Below, one piece after another: positions 38,218 through 52,705 of a DNA stretch of 64,000 bases. Origin of the DNA: Lichenostomus cassidix (taxonomy: Eukaryota; Chordata; Aves; Passeriformes; Meliphagidae); assembly GCA_008360975.2 (NCBI GenBank), contig CM039182.1, positions 21,486,324-21,550,323 on the forward strand. Reading direction: 5' to 3'. Numbering within the stretch: position 1 is the first letter of the stretch; each line of letters opens with the position of its first letter. The notes below the pieces were generated by a model that was not told where the DNA came from, searched no databases, and was given only the letters and a program-made list of their open reading frames with translations. Position numbers and translations under genes: made by a program.

Positions 38218-41200
38218 CTATAAAAGCACAAATATAATTTTGTTTTAAGCAGGGCAACAACACACCTTCTTTACAGGAGGTATCACTTAGAAACTGTAAA
38301 ACAGAAGACAAGTGTTGGTAGTCTTTAATAACTTCCCACAGCTCTCACTAACACCATGTTTTGTTACTATTGTACCTCCTCATCCTTCTTTTCCATGATT
38401 GCTTTCCGGTTTACCTTTCAGTGTGTAAATACTCAGATATTCTCAGTGGCTGTATTTCTACTTCCCACTTGAAGCAACAAATGCCTGGAGATGCCACCTA
38501 GACAAGCCAACAGTTCCATGTAGAGCTGTTAGACACTGGAAAATGTTCCTTGGCAGATTGCTGAAATGAATCTAGTTAGTCTTCTTGAGCAGGTGTGTTT
38601 AAAGATGGGCAGGCTACTGGAGGGGGAAAGTATTTCTATGTACTAACATTGGGTAAGGATTAATCTCAGTTCTGATAATTACAAGAAGCTAGAAATTTCT
38701 GGAACTACTTTCACTTTCCACCCTGGCTAGGTTATCCTGTGAGCTCAGCACATGCTAGAGAAAGTGGTGGCTCTATGATCAATGTTTTTTAAGTTACTGT
38801 AATAATGTTACTCAAAATCTGTAGCTGCTGTGCAAGAAAATATTGAGTAGCACAATTCTTCTAGAGGGCTTTGCCCCTTTTTTATTTTTATTTTCCCCCT
38901 CTTAAAACTGGAAAGATTTGGTCCTCACTGGGAGTTGAGAGTTTCAGCAGCTCACTAGTATTAGGTTTGGGTTTTGTACAGCTCTACCAGGAAAGCTAAC
39001 CAGTCACATCCACAATTCAGTGGTTTAGGCACTTTTTACTTTCACATCTGAAAATAATACACTAATATATACCTTATACTAATATAACTAAGTGGTGTGA
39101 AGAACTAAGTTGTACTTCTACAATTGCATCAGAAGAGTGAAACTACTAAAAACTTCATGGTGAGTTCAAATTTAAATTTAAAATTCTATTTTCTCAAGCA
39201 GTTCTGAATTTCAAAAAAGTTTTCTAGTCTTCATATAAATGCAGACTACCCAGAGAGAAAAATTGATGATTTAGGTTCTAAATGTCTGAGTGTGAATGAT
39301 TAAAGATGGGTGGGAAGACTGTTTTGCTTTGAAACTCTCTCCAGCCTTTTGCCAAGGGATAAAAAAGGACCTTCCACAGGTGTTTTGCAGCATGTGACAA
39401 TGTCTAAGATACTCCAATGCAGCTACATCAACCCAGGCTGCTGAAACAAGAGCTTAGACATACTTTCAACTTTCAAAAGACAAGGACCTCTGGGTCACAC
39501 ATGCCATGCTATGCTCACCTACAGGTATTTGTTGGAATTTGTAACTCTAATCTGAGCTATAAAAAGAAGATTTGGCCACAGTCTAAAAACAGAATCTTCA
39601 TTTAGCTTTGACATTGGGCTATTCACTGTGTTCAATAAATAATTCAAGTCAAGATTTTGATCAAGACAGTATTCAGAAAGTCAACAATAATTATAGAATG
39701 TTCTTGCTTCCACTAAACCATCAAATGTCATTGTGGCAGTGTCGTATTGAGTGCTGGCTGATATAGACAGCTCCTTAATTGCTGCCTCTAGTCAGATTTT
39801 GAGGCAACATGTTGGGTTTTTAGTAGCCAAATCCTTCTTTCACTATATATATGTGAGAGTGTGGTTGCTGGGCTTTGGAATATATGACATGCTTTTTAAA
39901 TGCCATGAAAACTTTTTGGTTTTTTTAACACTTCCATTCTGTTTAGCACAGTGAATGTCAATATAGTGTTTTGAAAAAACCTTCTTGTAAAGTTTGTTCT
40001 GAATGTCTTCTATGTGAAACTGAGAATTAATAGTGCAGCTATAACCAAGTGTCTTGAGTGATTGTTTTGTTGCAAACCCCAAACTTGTTGTTTGTTGTCG
40101 TTCTGTATGTTGCAAAGCTCCAAAAGTTCAAAATGCTTTCTTAGGAGTAGTTGGTGGAAATTCAGAAGGGGAACCTAAGCTAGTGGAAATTAGTTATGGC
40201 AGATAAAGGGAAGAGCAGTGATGAGTCTTGGTCAATTCTGTGCATGCTGAATGTACAAAAATCAGATTCTCAGGAACATTGAGGCTCGATGGGAATGGTG
40301 ATCAGGCAGGTAGTAAAGTAGTTGATTTTGCTAAACTTGTAGTCTATGTGTAAAAGTTTTCTAACTACAAATCAGTACATGGCAATGACTGAGATTCTGA
40401 AGAGCACAGGAGAAGGATCTGGCATGGTCAGGATGTTTTTCTTCAGGTATATAATTTGACTGTCACCTCTCCTACCACAAAGGGTGCTGAAAAGAGTGTT
40501 GCTGTCTCTAAGAGGTTCTTCTAACCTGTGTGCAGCTGTGACATAGTGCCTCTGTCTCCCTCTCTTGGCTACCAGTCACATTTATGTTAATGACACAACC
40601 TATCTGGAGTCAATTCCAAACTATTAAATCTGCTCAGCACAGGCCTGAGTGCTGTGGGTCTGGCACTGCTTTCACTCCCTTTGGAGCTGTCACACCTGTT
40701 GGTTTGCAGGTGAAAATCTATGATTAGCTGTAGCTCAGTATTGTCTCCTTTGTCTGGGACAGGAAGGTATGTATGTCTAGAAGGTATATATGACCTTCAC
40801 ATTCAAAAGTGTAGTCTTACTTCTAAGTCAGTAGCTTTCATCCTTCAGCTCATGTCACCTTGGTTTTTGTTTTGGGAATTGTAAATGAAATCCCCATGCA
40901 TAATCTGACTGATTATTGTAATGTTTAATTCTGGAGCATCTCCTGTACCTATGTTATGTTCTCTGCCTGCCATTCTCTCTCGGTTAGCTCAGTTTGTTCC
41001 ATTAAATTGGAAAGTTAGCATGTGAAGTTTTTAACTTCCCCACCATGAGGTAAATTTTGAAAAGTGCTGAGTATCCTAAACTGTATTTAGCATTGCTTTT
41101 TAAATCTTAAAAGATGGCATTTTGAAAGCACAAGTTGTGTAAGAAACAGAACATTCCTGTAAGTGCCTTTATGGTGATAGTGCTCAGTGTCAGGATTTCA

Positions 41201-44200
41201 GCTTCACAAGATCCTTGTTTCAAAAAGAGTTAAATAATTTTAGCAATGGCTTGTCAGCTTTATTTAGCCTTAAGTTTCAATTTCTTTGACTATCAATATA
41301 TTGCCTCCCTGTTGATATATTATCACCTTCTGAAGGGTCTCACTGTGATGTACTTAACACTTCAAATAATGACTGTAGACAGTGGAAGTTGGTGACAAAT
41401 GATGTCTTTCAGAAGCTATATAGGAGAGAAAGGAGCAAGAGAAGAATGGCTGAGACAGTTATTCTTGAGATGACACTGTGTAAAGCAGGGCATGTGTAGG
41501 TATAGGCAGTGGAAGTAAACTGTAGTTTTTAATATATTTGTATTGTCATGCAAGGAATTCTTGGTTAAATATATGTAGTTCAAAGTGTGCTAAACACATA
41601 AACATATAATTTCATGTTTGGAATCAGAAATTCATGTACCTTACTTCTGTTAACTCCAAGAATTTAGTATAACTATATTTAGTATAAATATATTCTATAT
41701 TTAGTATAGAATTTGAAGTTTGTGATAATTTGAATATTTGATGGGTTAATGATGTAGTATGAATTTAATCAAGCAACAGCATAAAGAGGGCTGGGTAACT
41801 TGGCTCTCAATTCATGTAGGCTGTTACTAATATAATCTTCTGATGCCTTTCCTCTCTTTGCCAATTGCACCAACAATTTGGCATGCATAGTAAGAAGTTA
41901 TTATGGATTCTGCAGCAGCCTTCCTGTTGCATGGTACAGATAACACAAATCTTGTTAACAGTCTGACAAAATATAAATGGCTTCATAATGAACTGCCACC
42001 CTTTTAATATCTCAACAACTTCAGAAATGTTATCTGGCAACTGCAGAGGGCTAAAGTTATGCTTTTAGAAGGCTGAAATTTAGTACCACACTTGCACATA
42101 TCATGTGTCCCCTATCCCACAAATGTTTTTCTTAGCACAAAACAATAATTAAACTTAATCTTCTGTATCAAACCCAGGCATGTCTGTCCATTTAATTATG
42201 GTCACGTGGGGAATGTGGTAGAGCATAACTTTTAAAACTGATGACATTTTACAATTTTTAGAGCAATCAGCAAACCTCAAACTGTTCCTAATTCTCCATG
42301 CTTTTGTGACCGTGTTGAAATTATCTCATAATCTTATGTACATCTCGACAGGATATAGCCTGTTGTAAGGAGCCCTCATCAGACAGGCCTGGGTACCCCC
42401 AAGGCACAGGCAGGAGAGCTGCAGGATGGGGAGTACAGGAATGCTCAGCTGGGAGGAAGAGCAGGAAGTGTCCTGTGAAGTGACTCACTCCATGGAGTAT
42501 TGAGAAAGGCTCTAGAAGGGAAAGATAGGAAGTCTGTATGGGAAGAAAAGACAGAACAGATTCTTGGACGGTAGGAATGTGTAGAAGTAGCTCTTCGTGT
42601 GCAGTCACTGTCTGCTCACTGGGTGTGAGCAGCACCAGCTGAAGTGAATAGGACTGGAAAGTGGGGCTGCAGGAGGACCAGAAGGCTGTGGGACAAGAAG
42701 GCAGGCACTGAGAAAAGGAGTTTATAATCTGCTTCTCCAGTACCAGAAAAACAAGATTAAAAATAAAATTTAATTTACTTGGCTCCAAGTTATAAAGTGA
42801 AAAAATATTCCCAAAATACAAAACTGACTTTTCCTTAATCCTATCTTTTAAATATGCAAACTATTTGATCTGTAAGAAAAAGCAGTCTGGAGCCTTTGCA
42901 GTGGGAATGCTATGTAGGGAACAAATGCTGAAGTAAGAGGTTGCAGATGTCCTACTTCTTTGTAGCATCAAACCCTGGATTTCTTTCACCATAAAATCCT
43001 ATTTTCAACAGGTTACATCTCAAATCCTGTCATTTACTCACTCACACCTTTTGTTTAATGTTTTTAGTTTCGTATAAACTTTAAGTATGGCAGAAGGTGA
43101 CATTGGTGTTTTAAGGATTGTTGTCCCTTGGGGAAAAAAAAAAGAAGGATAACAGAGCTTGTGATGTTATTTATGGCAGACGAATTTTCTGTGAATGTAC
43201 AAAGCTTTGCTGCTGCATAGAAAACACTCAGAAAATGAGACTAACATTCTGGGGAAAAACTGCCCAAAACAACAAACCCAAAAATCCCCAAACTCTTCTG
43301 TTCTTAGGTATTTTCTACAGGGCATGAGTTGCTGCTTTTTGTGTGCAGTCCACAGTTATTTTCTGGTTTGGACTGGATTCTGTGGCTTTACCTGGTGGAG
43401 TAATTCTTTATTTTGAAATGTCCCACTGAAGTCAACAGAGCTGTTCATGAGATATTACTCAGTCCAAGGAAAAGTGCCAGAATGCACTGACATTTCGGTT
43501 TTGCATGTGACTGGCCATCTAATTTCCAGATATTGTTCTGTAAAATGTGTGATGGTAGCTTTTAGAATATGTGAATAAGGATCAACAAATAGCAACAGGT
43601 AGCAATGATTTTTGCTCTGAGTAAATTCCCTTGTTTTTTCTGAGTGCAGGTATTCATATGAAAAATAGCCCTTCAGCAAGCATTTGTGTGAACAAAAAGC
43701 CCGTTTGTGTGAATGCTCATAAATAAAAAATCATAAGAGTTGTAAACATCGTTGAACTGAATAGTCACTTTGCATTCAGATGAGTGTTAGCAAACACTGA
43801 GCAAAGGGGAAGCTGCTGTAAGAGGGGTTTTTTTTACACAGGGAATTTCTCAGCAGTCATAGAATGTGTTTCTGGCTAAGTTGAGAGGACAGAGCAGTCT
43901 GCCTTTGAGAAGTGTATAAAATGCTGTAGACTTCTGACCTTGAACAGCTTGGACATTCCTATTTTCTTCTTCTGCTACACACTGGTAGAAAACTTACAGT
44001 CCTGTCTGAAGTCATCAGCAGTGGACAACCTGCTCCAGGAACTGGACAATAGTGAAAGAGTGTTCTGGCTGTGTGAAATAGATGGGGTTTTTATCTGGTT
44101 CATGGCTGACTTGGGTCTACTTCTGTGCACCTGCACCGTGGCTTTGCACTTGGTGCTGAAGAAATAGAATGACAGTTTTGTCACTTTAGGAGATGACTTG

Positions 44201-47200
44201 ATCAAGTGTGTGTTTCAATTCTCCTCTAAATAAGTACCATCTCTGGTAACTGTGTTGCCTCAAAAGAGAGGTATCATATCTGTTTCCTAGGAGACTAAAA
44301 CAGCTCAGGCTAGGAGAATGACAAATACTATGCTGGAACTAAACATGATTGCTTTGGCTCTCCACAAAGAGTGCTAATTTACTTTGTATGTCTTACCAGA
44401 TGTGAAACTCCATGTGTTGCACAAATCACACAAGCCTTCCAGGCTTCTCAGAATTTGGTTTGAAAAGGCCATGGTTCTGCCCTGTTTCCCTGGGCTAAAT
44501 TGGTACTGGTGAGCCAGCAAGCCAAAGGACAAACCAGTGACTCAATGGCTTATGCACTTAATTATTGGCAGATTACTCACCCCACTTTTGATCCAGACTG
44601 ATCAGCAGCCATCCAGCCATTGAGCCCTGAACCTCAGTTTGCGTGCATTAATACAGTCTGGAGATCATTTCCCAGGAAAATGTGAATGCATTGGACTTAG
44701 AGAAGCATGTCAGCAAAGGCTTATTTCCATGTCACTTATTTTACAGGCCAGAGGATGGATAGCCTTTAGTGTGTGCTCCTCATTAGTATAAAACAGCCTT
44801 TAGCAATAGTCCCTAAACATCTCTTTTACTGCTAGTTCAATTCCCAAATTAGTCCTGCCAGAGAAATTGGTATCTGGCCAACAGCAATCTGGCAAGGCAA
44901 CAGGTGACTTCAAGACAAGCATGAAGCAATGGTCTCTGTCCCCAGCAATGTTCCCTGAGAAAATTTCCAACACGTAACAATTGGCCCAACCATAGGGAAG
45001 ACCATGCAGTTCCGTGCTTTTGCTATGCAGTACTCTAGGTATCTCTTCTGTATAGAAAGAGAATCAGTATAGAACAGAAATAAACTTGCAGTTTTTAAGG
45101 CTTTGTGTGGGTTTATTGATATTTAGGTTAACTGCTGCATGCGCAGAAGCACCCTAGGCAGAAGGAGCAACTATCTAGAGGTTTTTATACCAGAACTTAT
45201 AATAGAGGAAGCTGGAAAAGTTTTATTAACTGGGAAAAACTTTTGATTAAAAGTATTTGACAGTGTTTTGTGAAAGGAAATGACCCTCTGTTATTTTTCT
45301 TCATCCCTTTTCAGGTTGGCAAATAGTTTCCATTTCCAGTAAAAAACCCCCCTGTGTATATGCAAAACAGCTATCTGGTGATGGCTTTGAACCAGCACAC
45401 AGATTAAGTGCATCCTGCAAGGATTGCAGAATGCTAGATTAAAATGTCCATCTTGGTGTGAGTAAGCAAGCAATGATGCTGCTTTGCTTTACCAATAAAT
45501 TCAGACTGTCTTGGAGATTGACCTGTTTATGCAAGGTGTTGAGAGAAAATATTGCCTGAGTTTTCCTCCATCTCTTCCAGCAATGGTTACTACTCCTCAG
45601 TCAGCAATGAGAAATGAAAGAATGCTGCCTGTAATTTAACCTCTTCATGTGGGTTTTTATTGTGCTGGCTGATCTTGGGAGCTGTTGAAGAAGTTTCAGG
45701 AAGACTCTGTAAATGTATCAGCCTTGGTAATGTCATTTCATTTACAGGCATTGGAAGGGTTTTCCTTGGAAAGGGGCTGGGATCATCTTCATCTGCAGAG
45801 TTTGTCCACAACAGCAGAAGCATGTGGAGCTGGGTGGGCAAGTAGCAGCTTGGTCAATGGGAGAGGAGGCCTTTGGGCTCATTTTGGTGAGCATGTTGCA
45901 CTTGGTGTCTCTAGAAAAACCTGCCTCACTGCTGATGCCTCCCAGTGTCTTTTAATGTATGAACAATGAGCTATCAGAAAATTTGTTCTCCTGGTGATGT
46001 CCTCATCTCTGTGTGAATGTAGTGAATGCCAGTTTTTTCTGTAATTTCAAAAAAAGACCTCTGCACAACAGCAAAGCTACTTCAAGCAAAAATGGTTCTG
46101 CCTCATACTTCACATGATCCAGAATACAAACGTGGCTGCAGGTAATAGAATGTTGTAGACTTGTCCTATTAAGGGAAGGAAAGAAGTGCCTGTAATGATC
46201 TAGATGCTAATGAGAAAAGAATATAGTCAATTTTCCAGGGATATTCCATTACAAACAGGTATTTTTGTAGATAGGGAGAGGGAGAGAGTGAATTTTTAGG
46301 TAAATTGAAATTGTGATGACATAATTCCAGTTCTGCTATCTACTTGTTAATGAGATGACTCTGATCCAGGTTTAGCTCCTTAAAGTCTAGGTTTCTGCTA
46401 AAAATGCAAATAGTAGGAATCACCTTCTGAGGGTACTAATCCCTCTCCATTTTAAGTCTGCTTGGCCTTGTTCAAACAGCTGATATACACAAGATGAATC
46501 TCACCCAGCCATATCTAGCCCCTTGGACTGGAAAGATTGCCAAGCTTAGGCATTTTTTTCAGCTATTGAGTAACATTACACTCTAATATTTTTACAAATT
46601 TCTGTCTTGCCTAATTAACCTCTTGACCTAGAAGTTTTCAAAAAAGATATTTGTGCATGTGCAGCAAGATGAGGTCCTTGAAATAATGAAGTCAGCTTAA
46701 AACTACTTCCTACAATTTATCCTGAGAATATGAATTCTGCAACTGGAAAGCAGTTGTCTGATGCCTGTAGAGCTAAGTCACTTTTGCTATTTACATAAGT
46801 ACTGCAAGGAAAAAATAACCTATGGAAAACATTTTATTCCAAACCACTATATAGGATCTGGTTGATGTCACTGTAAAGCCAAGGATCAAGGATATGACAG
46901 CTACCAATTGAGAAAACCTCTTATTTTCCTATAGAGGTGGTCCTTGCTCTGCATTAGTAAATTCTGTGCAACTCTGTGAAACTGGCATAATATATAGATT
47001 TTTAAAAAAATATCTAAATATACAGAAAACAGTCTGTTTTCTGATCCAGCTTGCAAAGACAGCTTTAAATATCAATGATCTCAAAGAAGACAAGACTGAA
47101 TGGGCACCTTGTAGTGCACAAAGATAACAAGTTTAAAAACTATGCATTAATGCTCAGTATTTAAAATTAAATACTTCCTAGATCCAACTTATTGATATCA

Positions 47201-50200
47201 TTTAGAACACCGGGGGAAAAGCCAAAACAACAAACTCACTAAAATTATTCTTTGGCTAAGTTATCAAGTCACAGCAATAAAAAAGAGTCCTGCTTTCCTG
47301 ACACAAAATTATACTGCATCATGAATCGTTCAGCATTAAAACAAATCAGACATTGGATAAAAGTTAAACTTCATGCTGGGCTCTAATGGAGGAGGAGTAC
47401 TCAAACCCAATTCCCTTTAAATTGCCCTTCTGTTAGATACATTAAAGTAATTTCTGCACTTGTGCAAACATGATGGATCATGTTGCCTGCAAATGTTTGG
47501 GTTTTTTTGGTAGGAAGCCTCAGGTTTAAAGCTTTTACATCCTTAGCTCTCTACATGATACAACCTTGTTTTACAAATTGTTTTTTTAAACAATTAAATC
47601 AGATGCAGAACTCTTTAGAAAATTGTCAGTATTATTCCAATATTTTTATGTTTTTTAGACATCAAGCTAAGGTGTAATTTAAGCAATTTAAGCAAAAATA
47701 TTTAAGCATATTTGCTTAAATTTGGAGGTCTTATCTGAGTGCACTTTATCAAGTCTTTGCCCAGTGAGATCACAACCTCTAAATGATTCTGTTGGATTGG
47801 AGAAAGGTTAGAGAACATTAAACGTACTGTGGTAGGTAAACCCACCAAACTACTGCTCTCAGTGGTCATAAATTTATTCTATAATGGATATACTGGAAAT
47901 CAAATAGGACTTTGTTAGGAAAAAGATACTATTAGATCCTATAATAAATTACCAAAAAACTGCATGGAAAAAATTAAAATCCAAGGCAGGATAATATATT
48001 TTAAAGCCACTTTTGATTACATAGAAACAAAAGGCAAATATTCTAACCATAGCACCTGGCAAATTGCTTTCTTCTTCCACAGAATTTGGTAGCAAGCTCC
48101 ATGAGTGTAGTATGAGAAGGATCTATTCCCTGTATATTGGATGTTTGTGCCTGAACTAACATTTCACTAAACATTGCTGGTGAGATAAGTGCCAAGGTTG
48201 TCTATTGATCTACAGCCAAGTAATTGCTAGTGGTCACACTGACAACTCTATTTTCTTCAGCAGAGTTTAAGGACTAAGCCTTCTGATCACATACTTCCTT
48301 TTTGTGATGATTTAAGTATGATTGTAGCCAAGTGAGGTCTTTATATACAGTGATCTTCTGTGTGCAGCACTTCTAGGGAATTGACAGCAACTCATACTCC
48401 TTCCTCATGAGCTATATCATTGGCACATTCTTCTGTGTAACAGTTATAGAAAAAGAACAAAGCTTCATTAGCTAAAGAGAACTGCAATTTGCTATATCTT
48501 AAAATCTGGCTCAGATTCTTGGCTGTGTCTCACAAATAGAGAAGGAGCCCAAGAAGAGTTTCTGGACCACTGTCATTTGTTTCTATGAAGGCAAGAAATG
48601 GTCTTGCCTATTTTTTCTGTCCATGACAGTGTTATCCTTCCCATATGCAGCTTCCAGTTTATATTCTCTTCTTGGATACAAGTGTACAGAAGAGTAAATT
48701 TGAATCCAGGCCTCCAAGTCATATTTGTGGACAAATGTAACAGAAGGGACAATATTCACTAGTGTGTGCACATCCACTGCCAGGGTAAAGAAGGAATGCT
48801 CCAGCCAGACCTCAGCAAGCCAAAGGAACATGCACAGTAGTAGAGAGAGGTTGGAGAGTCTCTCCTTTGAACTATTCCGTGTCAGCTGCCTGGGGCAATT
48901 CAGGTTTATAGCCTCTAATCTGGGCTGCAATAACTCACTTGGCCTCCTGAAGAGCTCAGGGTGAGATAAACCTACCTTGCTGGGGGCTTTCTCCCTTGTC
49001 CTGGCTGCTGCCAACTGCATGTTTACCTGTGGTGCTCTGAGCCTTGCTGCTGCCTTGCCCTGTCCCTGACTTGACTTCTTCCTTCTGGAAATTCTGCGCG
49101 ACATCATTACCACGCCGTGAGACCATCGGGGTGAGCATGAGGCAACAGAACTGATTTGGCATCTATTGCTGGGCTCATCTGCAACATGATGAGCATTGAA
49201 ATAACGTTAGTGACTTGATAACTGAAAGGAATGCAGAAACATACCTTTTGCAGTAACTCAAAAAGACTACCTCTTTAGAAAGAGATACCCTTTTTCATGA
49301 ATGCACCAGAGGGAAATTTTAGCTTCTCACAGCCAGATAAATTCCCACATCTCCAAGTGCTTTTGTCAATGGTACTGAGGGAAAAAGAGAAAAATATGTA
49401 CTTTTATTTGTGATGTCTCCTATGTATGTGCATTACTGCACTGAAATATCTTCCCAGTTAAACTTTATCAGTAAATCTCTTCTGTTGTGATAAACACTAA
49501 TATTCACTCAATTGAGAATTAGAAACTCTAAAAAGAGTGTTTTTGTTAGATTTTCAATCTGCAGACCTGACTCTACTACAAAGAATCTTCTAAGAATGGG
49601 AAAGTGACTGCTTATAGAAATGTGTCATTTTTCTGCACTTGTCTATTTGATTACCAGAGTCTACATCATTGAAATTCTCACTGAGTCCCATACAAAAGGA
49701 ATTGAATAAATGCAGAGATATTAGCATAGTTATATTAAATTGCAGCCATTTTTCATTTTGATTTTAGTGAATGTTTTATTAATTACAATGATATCATTAA
49801 TTTTTTGTGTTGAGGCCAATTTATACAGCATTCTTCTCCACCAAGAAGATCTTGGGAATGCTGTTCTGTATTGTTTGACAAGAGCAAAGCTCTAAAAGCA
49901 TAAATGTTTGATACAGCTCTGCTGGGAAATATATTTCTACTTATCTGTTTTTTCAAAGTTATAATGGAAGAGCAATTCCCTGTTAAGTTATTCTTTTTTT
50001 GTCACAAATAGGAAACATAAGCCTGCATTGCCATTTCATTAACAGCATTGTTAAAATGACTAGCCAGGGTGTTCTGTTTTTTTTCTACTCTAACATATTT
50101 TTTCCCTTCTTAGACTTTGTTGGTAGAACTTGTATCTTTGTTCATTGTTTTGCAAACAGAACATTTCTTTGCCTGCCTGCAGTCCTTGGTTAGAGGTGGT

Positions 50201-52582
50201 GGTGATGGTTTTGGGTTTTGAGGTGACCTGAAATGGGGCATTAAGCTGAGTTCAGGGTACTGGACTTCAGAAACCAATCTTCTGGGGTTTCTGGAGCACA
50301 CCTTGCTTTTCTGCACAGAATTGCCTGAAATCCAGGCCCTCAGCCCAGCTTGGGGTGAAAGCACAATGGACATGATGTGCTGTGAGCAGGACAATTGTTA
50401 AGAGCTGGAGCAGGTGGCAGCACAGGCTGAAGATTCATCATGGCAGGGAAGGAAACGAGTTGATCACTCTGCCTTGTTGAGAGGAGCAGTGAAGGAAAAC
50501 AAAGCACTCTCCTTCTGCATGAGCAATTGGACAGCCAAGAGCCAGCAGCTTGTGTGACAGCTGGTGCTGCTAGTTGTCCTGGAGGGCAATGCTGGTCTCC
50601 TTTCCTTTCCCCTGCTCTGGACTAAGCTCTAATTCACCAGGCAAAAAAGAGCTTTGAGCAACAGTCTGGAAAACATCCCAAGACCCAAATGCTGAGATAA
50701 TTTTATTATAAGTGGCTAAATTAAAACTAAAGCAGAGGGACAATATTGTTACAGTTTGGGATCTCTCATACCATGTGGTCTTTGATGGAAGCAGTGATGA
50801 TCAGTTTTCTGCATGCAGTTAAAATAAGGAACAAAAATGTTTTTCTCCTTGTCAGTGTTCATGATTACTTACTTGCTTTCACTTTTTACCCAATTATTTT
50901 TACCCAATGTCTTCAGCTGGCTTTTCTATAAGCTAGTTTAAATATTTAACCTATCTGCCTATATTAAAATTAGAACCACAAGTGAAAATAAGGAAATTAT
51001 ATATGTGCTGCAAGAAAGAAAAATAAAAACCTCCAATACTGTTTGGTACTCTCCTTTGTAACTGCATATACTATTTTCTCAAAAAGCAAATGTTTGAGCA
51101 AATTAAGAACTTTCACGTTATAAACTTCACTTTTGCTTTGTAAGAGGTTTAGGATATTCATAAAAGCAATCCTTTCAGAATTTAAAGTGTCTGGTTTGAG
51201 GAATGTCCTCTGTATGATTGGATATATGTCCGTAGTACAAATATGGCACAAATGGAGGGCCAAAAAAGAAATAGAGGGAGTGCATCTTCCTACATAATTA
51301 GGAAAGAAAGTATTCTTCATACTGTTAAAATGTGAAACCAAAAATCTCTTGCACTGAGGTATAAGTTAAAAATTTATTTGCTTTAGAATGGCTAAATATT
51401 TCCAATGTAGTATTGATGATGTCAAAGCTCAAATGAGCAGAAGACCCTTGATTTTATTAAATTCACATCATCTGGGTTTTATGACTGTCTTACCACATAC
51501 ACAAAGCAGCATGCTTGCTACTAGAAATGTTTATTGTGGCCCATAGCAATAATTCTTTTTATGCTGGCTTTTAAAGTTTTAAAAACCAGCCCACCACCTC
51601 ACCAAGAAAAAGAGGCTTTATTAGTTATACAAGTCTTTATAGGAAGCCAGGCCATTTGGTTTCATAAGATCTTCAAGGTAGCACGGCATATCTTCCATGA
51701 ACACTAACAAAGCAAGTTGCAAACTGAGTATGTACTTCCTTGTGTAGTAATCCTAGTTAGCTGAGAGTTTCACAGCCTTTTTGCTATGTGGCTGCAGATA
51801 CAGTTAATATTTCACTTGAGAGAAAATTGTCTGCAGATCACTCAGGATTTAGTGAAGGCATTCTCCATAGCTAAAGGAATCTTCTTGCCAGGACAGGAGG
51901 GCATACCTTAGGGACTTACAGACTAACTTGGGAGGGGTATTGAAGAAATCCTGTTGGTAATTGTATAATCCTCCCTAGAAGAACAGACCTGCCAGAAAAG
52001 TCTGTGGCAGAGGATTTTTACTCTGTCAGCCTTTTCTGTCTCTTTTCTTACTGTACTCTCCTTTTCCTCCCTTTGGGTTTGAGCTCAGACATGATTTTCC
52101 AGCTGACACAACCTCATTTCCTGCCTCATCTGCCTGACTTCCTGAATATTGGGATAGAATTTTTTTAAAATTTGTGCTTTGAGGAAGTAGATTGTCCTTG
52201 AGCATCAACCAACTCGCCTGAACTTTTGATGATTTGGTACTCACAGAATCCTTCTTGCCTGTGTGTCCCCTGAACAAGCAAAATTCTGCTCTGAACTCTG
52301 ACCAAGTATTTATCCTAATAGTTGTCTACCTTACTACCCTTAGGATCTTCCAGTTGGGACTACTCCACCGTCTCATGGATAATCATTGCAGCCAAACTAG
52401 CCAGATTGTTACATCCTTGACCTATTATGTGTTTGTAAACATCTTGCTTTTATTAGCCTAGTCTGTACCTTTGTTGAAAAACTGTCCCCAGAACACACTA
52501 GAAAGATCTACTGTTACTTGTAACCAAAAAAAATCCATTTTGGGGCTAGAGGCTCCCATGAGCACTAAAGTATTAAAACCAG
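38218..52582. other. About 14 kb of gene-free DNA with two long orphan frames
   Basis: No recognised exon or repeat family. The two longest frames are on the minus strand: 166 codons at 42321-42821 and 176 codons at 48583-49113. Neither shows a domain that I recognise. Smaller frames are chance. Short 'tttagtata' triplets at 41662-41710 and 'tttaagca' repeats with a 9-bp inverted partner near 47684-47722 are minor slippage products. 50150-50630 is moderately GC-rich and unexplained. Confidence 0.5.
48583..49113 (-). other. Unrecognised 176-codon ORF, coding status doubtful
   Basis: The N-terminal third is basic and Arg/Lys/Ser/Gln-rich (RRISRRKKSSQGQGKAAARL). A hydrophobic Leu/Phe/Trp segment follows in the middle, then a mixed C-terminal part. 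No signal peptide at the start, no zinc finger and no catalytic motif is evident. Donor-like splice words (CAG|GTAAAC, AAG|GTAGGT) fall inside the frame on the coding strand, which argues against one continuous coding exon. One frame of this length in 64 kb is near what chance allows. It could be part of a noncoding transcript or an unrecognised old repeat. Confidence 0.12.
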
Positions 52583-52630
52583 ACAAACAAAAAAACCCCC
52601 CAAAAAACAAAACCCCCCCAAAAACAACAA

Positions 52631-52683
<53 letters not shown>

Positions 52684-52705
52684 AACACACACACACACAA
52701 AAAAA
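52583..52705. repeat. 123-nt run of only A and C, with (AC)n microsatellite
   Basis: From 52583 to 52705 the plus strand contains no G or T. It opens with A-runs broken by C6 and C7 tracts, then becomes (AC)n with AAAC interruptions (52630-52699), then A-rich again. The (AC)n part can adopt Z-DNA, and the C-runs can form an i-motif on this strand. The Cys/Val and Thr/His frames across it are artefacts. Confidence 0.95.

Noticed and set aside
37945..38223. Possible CRISPR-like array
   Set aside because: Units are 4-6 nt microsatellite words with no unique spacers, in vertebrate-type DNA.
42321..42821. 166-codon minus-strand ORF
   Set aside because: Leu/Ser/Pro-rich from a purine-rich opposite strand, with no motif. 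Chance frame or noncoding exon.
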